34,913 nt of DNA, taken from positions 1 to 34,913 of the forward strand of contig JABCPU010000619.1 in assembly GCA_016800925.1 (NCBI GenBank). Reading direction: 5' to 3'. Below the pieces are notes generated by a model, which searched no databases, was not told where the DNA came from, and saw only the letters and a program-made list of their open reading frames with translations. Numbering within the stretch: position 1 is the first letter of the stretch; the number at the start of each line of letters is the position of its first letter. Origin of the DNA: Suillus spraguei (lineage: Eukaryota > Basidiomycota > Agaricomycetes > Boletales > Suillaceae). A program made the position numbers and the translations under genes. Below, one piece after another: positions 29,401 to 34,913 of this stretch.

Positions 29401-32271
29401 TCTGTGCCATCCACGGAGACACTACAAGTTTGGCGGGCCATGAGATCTAGGAGATATCTTCAATGGACGTCCCCAACACATCGTAGGACGCGACGTGGAG
29501 AGCGTTGCGCTCTTTATCTAAAAGCTGGAGGACCTTCTCCACAACCACGGAATCCTTGGACTTGAGGTGGTATGATGCCTGGCTCGGCGAGGAGAGCGAC
29601 ATGGAACACTGGGGACAAACTTGGCGAATACGATCCAAAGTTTCCAAGGGTGCTTTTGGAAGGTCCTTCTCAGTCAAATCAGGGAAGTCGAACATGACTT
29701 GGACACTGTATCCCTGCCCAAGGTTTGACTTGAGAGCGACAGGAGTGCCTGCAGCTACCAGCTTTCCTGGCGCAGCTAAATGGCTATGTTATCGGCCAAC
29801 AGATCAGCTTCGTCCAAGAAATGAGTCGTAAACACAATGGTCCGGTCGAGGCGAACAGATGTCAAAGTCCTCCACAATGCCCGGCGAGATAATGGATCGA
29901 CACCGGATGTACACTCATCCACAAGGACAATCTTGGAGCCTCCAACAAGTCCAATGGCGAGCTGCAGCTTGCGCTTCTGACCACCCGAGAGAGTACTAGC
30001 ATTGGCGTGGATCTTTTTGCCGAGATCGCAGTCGCGCAGTAGCTGCTCATAATCTTCGTCCTCGTCTATCGATTGAGCAGAATGCTTCACTGCACGCCAT
30101 ACACGGAGAGTCTGGTAGCAGGAGAGTTCGGGGAATATCACATTTTTCTGAGGCACAATGCCGAGCGTTCCGCGGGGAGGACGAGAGACACCGCCCTCAA
30201 AGGTAACAGATCCGCTGCTGCGCCGAGCAGATTTCCAATGATTGATAGTGCTGTCGACTTACCAGCGCTATATCATCCCCCTGGTTGTTAGCAATCTTTT
30301 CAATCTGCCAGACGTAAAACAAAACTCACCCATTTGATCCTAGAAACGAAGATACCAGTCTTCGGAATGTTGAGAGACAAATCTGCGATGGCAGTGACTG
30401 GTCGCTTCTCACGGTGGAACATGGAAGGGGAAAACGTCTTGCCCAAATTCCTGACAGAAATCGCAACTCCATCAGGATGTGGCGCTAGATCAATCCTTTT
30501 CTGCCTGCGGCAGCATGACCAAAAGCCTGAGGACGGCTCTCTGGCATCATAAAGCCTTCTCTCGAGAAGGACACCTAAGTATGGCCATAGGAACACGTCA
30601 ATCTAGGCACAGGTTAAGATATTGTACAGGAAAAGTATGCACCACATACAATGGCAGCAATGATCAAGGGCAACAAAATTAGATGGGTATCCGGGTCTGG
30701 CCTCAGGATATTGGTTGGAATCTGCTGATTTTCCCAGCCACATATGGCACGGATCGCGAAGATGTAGTATCCAGGCGGGAAGATTACGGTAAAAATAGTC
30801 GCCGCAACCGTGCTAGCGCTCCCGAAAACCAATGCAAGGATAGCAAAGATGATACCAAGGAATGTAGTTGCCACAGCCGCAAGCTGAGGACTCTTGCCAA
30901 AAGGAGCTGCGACGAAGAAGGACCAACTGGCAAACGAGAATCCAAATAGAAGGTGCACAATAGCACCAGGCCGACATTAGTACCGGTGAAAATTCGGTAG
31001 TGCCATATGATAGAAACAACAATCCATGCGGGAAGATATGCTAGAGAGATGCTAATATGCCACGATCTGAATGCCATAAGTAATCAGTGAAGCGCGATGG
31101 TTGATGTGTCATTTTGAGCGGTGACGTACGCTATTCTCGCAATATCCAGTAGACCCATGGCCTTCATGTGGCTGGTCAGAAGATTGTTTCTCTCGCTGGT
31201 GAATGCTCCTGGAAGATGATATGCAATCCCGATATAACAAATAAACCTGAATTCCGAATAAGAGTTGTAGAATCGTCAGCAATGTGTTGAACTTACAGCG
31301 CAATGACAAGAAGATTCCGTATACCTCTAATGAAACCTGAGAAAGGAACATGTCAGTACACGATCATACCATGAATGTAGACGACATACTAAGTCTCATA
31401 TTCGTGGCCTGTTGCTGGTTGGTTTCTTGACTATATGGCCATTCCATAGGAGTGGGTACTCCCTGTCCAGATCTGAGCTCAATGATTGTCTGAGGTGAAC
31501 GATTAACACTTTGAAAGGAAAAGAGAGCAAGCAAATGCGATACCTGGTCTAATGCCCATTGCAACGGCAGAATACGTGTCTCGAAATCACTAGTGTGACT
31601 GATTACGTTGACATAGATAAGTCCACCATCAGCACTTATTGGTATAGCTGATTGGTGTCATATCCGTAGAGTTCATTGGAAGGTAATTGAACGCAATACC
31701 GGCAAAGCACTGAGAGGTCAAGTCGAAGTTTTGTGGACATTGGGCTGGTATGTCTGCGGGTGTCGCAACCTGCTTGACCGCTTGAAGTTTGATTTGGCGT
31801 GAAGTTAGTGGTGATGTGCGCCATGACTTGTTCCGCAGAAGGTATTCCAGTACCGTTGGTTCCATCAGCCCATACTAAGGTCAGAGAGCCATCAAACTGA
31901 TCCTGGAAATTGTAAACCGAGACCGGAGAGCCAATCCCATACTACAAGGGATGTAAGATGGTGGAGTCGAATAAATCGAAAACATTCCTCACATTGTTTG
32001 GCTTCAAAAGAAATGTCTGTGCAACGGAAATAAAAACTTGATAACCGTTGTAAGCATGTGCTGTGTTCATACAATTGAGAGGAAGTGGACGTACCTCCGT
32101 ATCCGATCGGCATTAACAAACAGCGGAGGATGTTCAACTATTGCATGGTCAAAGTGGTGGACGTTTCACAGGCGGCATTTTACTCACGAGCGGATGTTTA
32201 GAGAGAACGATCCAGTTCTTCCAGCATAGTATTGTGAATTGCCGGAGGAACAGACTCCCTGTGAACGCCAT
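26500..32271 (-). pseudogene. ABCA-like full ABC transporter, frame broken in at least six places
   Basis: A (TMD-NBD)2 transporter. The start at 32271 gives LFLRQFTILCWKNWIVLSKHP, the ABCA-type N-terminus, followed by a large extracellular loop and TM helices (30614-30958). NBD1: GSNGAGKST formed across an intron (30268-30329), PQKNVIFPELS, LSGGQKRKLQLAIGL, KIVLVDECTSGVDPLSRR, VFTTHFLDEADLL. TM helices of the second half span roughly 27770-29240. NBD2: LGPNG…, LGVCPQFTAIDSQLTVREH, QLSGGNQRKLSLAIAL, VVLIDEFSTGVD, and the H-loop His rebuilt across an intron. The C-terminus is SVEKATLESVFLKVI … RLRLW, stop at 26500. Frame breaks: near 31785, 30345, 30212, 29779, 27576 (inside the NBD2 P-loop, GGGCT where GGGGCT is expected) and 26708. 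Several are in homopolymers, so assembly error is possible. ABCA proteins move lipids; the substrate here is unknown. Confidence 0.82.
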
Positions 32272-33430
32272 GACTGACACACGAGGAGAGATGAGGGTTC
32301 GAAGAGAGCAGTTATCTAACACGAGGACGCAGTTATATGGAATACGCAGCAACCGGTATATCGATCTGGATTTACGCACAGGAGATGCCGCCGCATCGAT
32401 ATCGTGAGACGGGGAGAATTGAGGGTAAGAATTTTACAAGGATCCCCTAAGTATAGTCTGCAACAATTGAATATCATATAGTAATCGACGTACATGATTA
32501 ATCAGATCGGGTTCTTGCCTCTCCGTTTCACGATTCCATCGTGCTCGTCATTTGAACCCCCTGTCGCGAGCGTTCCACCGTCAAGTACTGGTAAGTAACT
32601 TGCAATTCGAACTAGTATCAAACTAGTATTTCATTCAGGACCATTTGTCGCGTGGATTTTTGGAGCCGTGCGAAGCCTGTCGTGTTTTTCTCAGCTTTGC
32701 CATGTTACCCATCCGAGTCCAACGGCGTACACGAGCAGACATGAGAAGACAGGAGAAACCAACGGTTGGCACGGTGCCTTGCCGAGTCTGCCTTCCGTCG
32801 GAGTTTATTACTGAAATTACGTCTGACAGGACTAGTCCGCATTTTGCACCTGGTCTGGGACTTGTCTGTAATCAAAAGATGAACACTTAGCTTGAGTCAG
32901 GCCTTTCATTCAAGTTCAAACTGACGCTGATTATCAGCCGCACTAGACTCGGAAAATCACATGACGTCATATATCCAATCCAAGGATAAATTCAAAGCCT
33001 TCACAGACGAAGAATTTATCTGATAAGAAATTCCTCTTGAAGGTCGATACGCATTAAAAGACCCCGTTCTAGCATAAAATTCACTACAGAGCCTATCTCC
33101 AAGTTTCGATTCAAAAAGTATCATTTCTACCAAAGGGATAAAAATCAGGGCTTTTTCTTGGGGGAGGTTGCGCAAAGGTAGCGATGACAGCACCAAGTGA
33201 TGCACACCATAGTTATCGAAACGCCATGGGCGTGGATACACCATGGTAACACTCCTCTCACGTCAAGGTTGTTGGCGCTACAGCCTGTACCATCATACAA
33301 CAGTAGAATTATACCGTCCATGTATGCATGATAGGAAGTGGTTACTAATGCCATACCAAGTGACGCTGATTCGTGCATTCTTGGATGTCGACTCTCAATA
33401 CTCAATTTGGTACAGGCTCTCTGTACGGTT
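32272..33430. other. Upstream region of the ABC locus, nothing assigned
   Basis: It should hold the ABC promoter. Several overlapping short frames exist on both strands (for example 32957-33244 and 33145-33504, minus), but none shows a recognisable domain and they conflict with each other. No TE sequence from the nest is seen. Confidence 0.4.
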
Positions 33431-33865
33431 TCATCCTTCTGAGTCATAATCCTCATGTCTTCGCTCTTTATTTGCTGGCACTTCCTCACTGAAGAGTCGC
33501 ACATAACTTTCTCTCAAGAACCACTCGACATCATGCAGCATTTGGATCCCAGTGATACAGTGCCCACTGCTGTTATCTGGAAGTCTTGCTTCTTCTTGCT
33601 TGGAACCAAGATATGGCTTCACATCGGATTCGCCTGGGCGGCCAATTGCATTAATAGCTATATGCGTTCCAGAATTTATGTAAACCCCACGCAAGGAGAT
33701 GTAAGGGCCTGTGAAAATAAGAAAGTTAAAGGAACGGTCTGCGCTATTCTGAATCTCGTGGCTAACGTGTGAGTTAATCGATGCAAGGCAACCGTTGATG
33801 TGCCTGGTATAGTGATTAGTAATTCTGCCTGAAGGAGCGCTGACTTGACAGTGCGCGTTGGTCAT
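33431..33865 (-). CDS. ORF of unknown function (144 residues)
   Basis: An open frame from ATG 33865 to a stop at 33431. The second half (INAIGRPGESDVKPYLGSKQ, VEWFLRESYVRLFSEEVPA) looks protein-like. An intron acceptor is possible near LIFTG (TTTTCACAG), so the N-terminal part may not be coding. No domain recognised. It lies on the same strand as the ABC locus and the 33912-34219 segment, and could be part of one spliced gene with the latter. Confidence 0.25.
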   Translation of the reverse strand: MTNAHCQVSAPSGRITNHYTRHINGCLASINSHVSHEIQNSADRSFNFLIFTGPYISLRGVYINSGTHIAINAIGRPGESDVKPYLGSKQEEARLPDNSSGHCITGIQMLHDVEWFLRESYVRLFSEEVPANKERRHEDYDSEG

Positions 33866-33911
33866 GCTTCATGATTGATATTGACTGGCGGCATGAGTCA
33901 AAGATAGTCAT

Positions 33912-34219
33912 CTAAAGTGCTCCGCCAACCACTTTGCGGATGTCCTGGAACATGGCCTGGATGCCTGACAAGCCTTCGACGTCGTACCCACCAAAGATCT
34001 GTAGAATGCCGCGGAAGCTTTTGCCAGATTTGATTTCTGTTAGAATTAGGATGAGCTTCCGCATATGAGCTACCAGAGGTGCGGGACTTCGGTGGGGAAA
34101 AAATGCCACATTATCTAGCGCAAAGGGGTTGTTCGAGTCTCCGAGGGATTGATCCATGAGTGCGTGGAAAGCACTTGCAGCCACCTCAGAAGACTTGCCA
34201 ACCACCAACTTGCAATGGG
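33912..34219 (-). CDS. C-terminal exon of an unknown protein
   Basis: Frame from a likely splice acceptor (CTAATCAG before 34219) to TAG at 33912. It reads HCKLVVGKSSEVAASAFHAL, then DSNNPFALDNVAFFP and a tail FRGILQIFGGYDVEGLSG, ending VVGGAL. About 102 residues. Composition is protein-like, with amphipathic helices. Upstream, 34270-34584 has further coding-like pieces on the same strand (RRYAGFNIVPTANGNPQ, followed by GTCTGC), but no exon chain closes without a stop. Family not recognised. Confidence 0.35.
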
Positions 34220-34913
34220 CTGATTAGATTAGAAGTTGCCTGTACTCCGGGTCACCCAATATTAGTTCACAGTGACGTACGCCCTTCGGATGTCATTTCT
34301 AGGCAAGGTGAGTATATGTGCAGCAGGAGGATAACGGAAGATACACGCACACGCCGAGAATAATCATAATCTCCTGTGCTCATCATGGTAAGGCTTGAAT
34401 ACACTTCGCAATAAAAGTGTTGATAAAACAAAGCTTTTGCTCCTGCATTTTGTATAATTGGCATCATACAGTCTACAGGAAAGATCAAGGAGCAGACCTG
34501 AGGGTTCCCATTAGCCGTCGGCACTATATTAAATCCTGCGTAACGTCTCTCTTTCATCAGTATTTTTATCGAGAGACATCCCAAGTTCCTGCGTGGATGA
34601 GCTCTTGTGAAATCTTCAAATACGACTGTGTAGCATGGTGCCTCTGCTATAATGATCTAGACGACGTGTCTGACAGTAAACTCAACTCTCCACTTGCAAG
34701 GGCGTGAGAAGTATCCTAGAATGGCAAGCTCGAGCTTCGTGCTCTTATCGGTCACCGAGCTGCGTCTGTCACCTCTCGCAGCATACAACTATTGATTGAC
34801 GATCTTGTGCTACCATGTATACTGCTATACTATTATCTTCACAATTGACCATTCTGATTCCTTATGGTGGTGCAAGTTCAGTGTTACTCGACCCATTAGC
34901 ATGACGGGCTTTT
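34220..34913. other. End of window, unresolved
   Basis: May contain upstream exons of the 33912-34219 gene on the minus strand (34450-34584 reads ERRYAGFNIVPTANGNPQ). The rest shows no supported feature. Confidence 0.3.

Noticed and set aside
33145..33504. Minus-strand frame of 119 residues upstream of the ABC locus
   Set aside because: Overlaps other frames on the same and opposite strands, has no domain and no splice logic.
1..34913. CRISPR arrays, rRNA, tRNA genes or bacterial operon signals
   Set aside because: No regularly spaced direct repeats, no tRNA or rRNA motifs seen; gene structure is eukaryotic with short introns.

Overview
The window reads as a transposon-rich stretch of a filamentous basidiomycete (probably Agaricomycete) genome. 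The evidence is a P450 gene that can be spliced with eight 49-70 bp GT..AG introns, an ABCA-type transporter locus with similarly short introns, and Ty3/gypsy elements whose proteins look basidiomycete-like. This host call is inference from family resemblance; no sequence search was run.

Positions 1-19006 hold a nest of LTR retrotransposons that can be dated from the sequence. Element A (1-1106 and 15314-18525, 5' end outside the window) is an old Ty3-like copy with an FMDD reverse transcriptase, many stops and frameshifts. Element B (1107-15313) sits in A's RT gene. It has 482-bp LTRs, target duplication GGAAC, and about 10 LTR-LTR differences. Element C (5117-12773) sits in B's RNase H gene. 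It has 478-bp LTRs, target duplication ATGTT, and 5 LTR-LTR differences. A solo reverse-strand LTR of the C family (18526-19001, duplication TAATC) lies just downstream of A's polypurine tract. B and C are chromoviruses: gag, protease, RT, RNase H, integrase and a C-terminal chromodomain. Each carries, directly after its 5' LTR, an 11-nt motif complementary to an 11-mer about 35 nt downstream of the TATA box in its own LTR. This is the arrangement of Tf1-type self-priming. C has a third ORF after pol (10795-12263) encoding tandem zinc knuckles.

Positions 19007-23090 hold compositionally odd non-coding DNA, several strong hairpins, and element D, a second A-family relic (RNase H to integrase tail, 20818-22857).

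Positions 23091-25052 (minus) carry an apparently intact P450 of 501 residues in nine exons. Positions 26500-32271 (minus) carry an ABCA-like full transporter with two nucleotide-binding domains, but its reading frame is broken in at least six places, so it is called a pseudogene pending read-level checks. Between and beyond them are weakly supported coding-like segments of unknown function (25925-26343, 33431-33865, 33912-34219).

Decay has a clear signature. All five differences between C's LTRs, and most of those between B's, are CpG versus TpG/CpA, and repeated premature stops sit where a CGA arginine codon is expected. This fits cytosine methylation of the transposon block.
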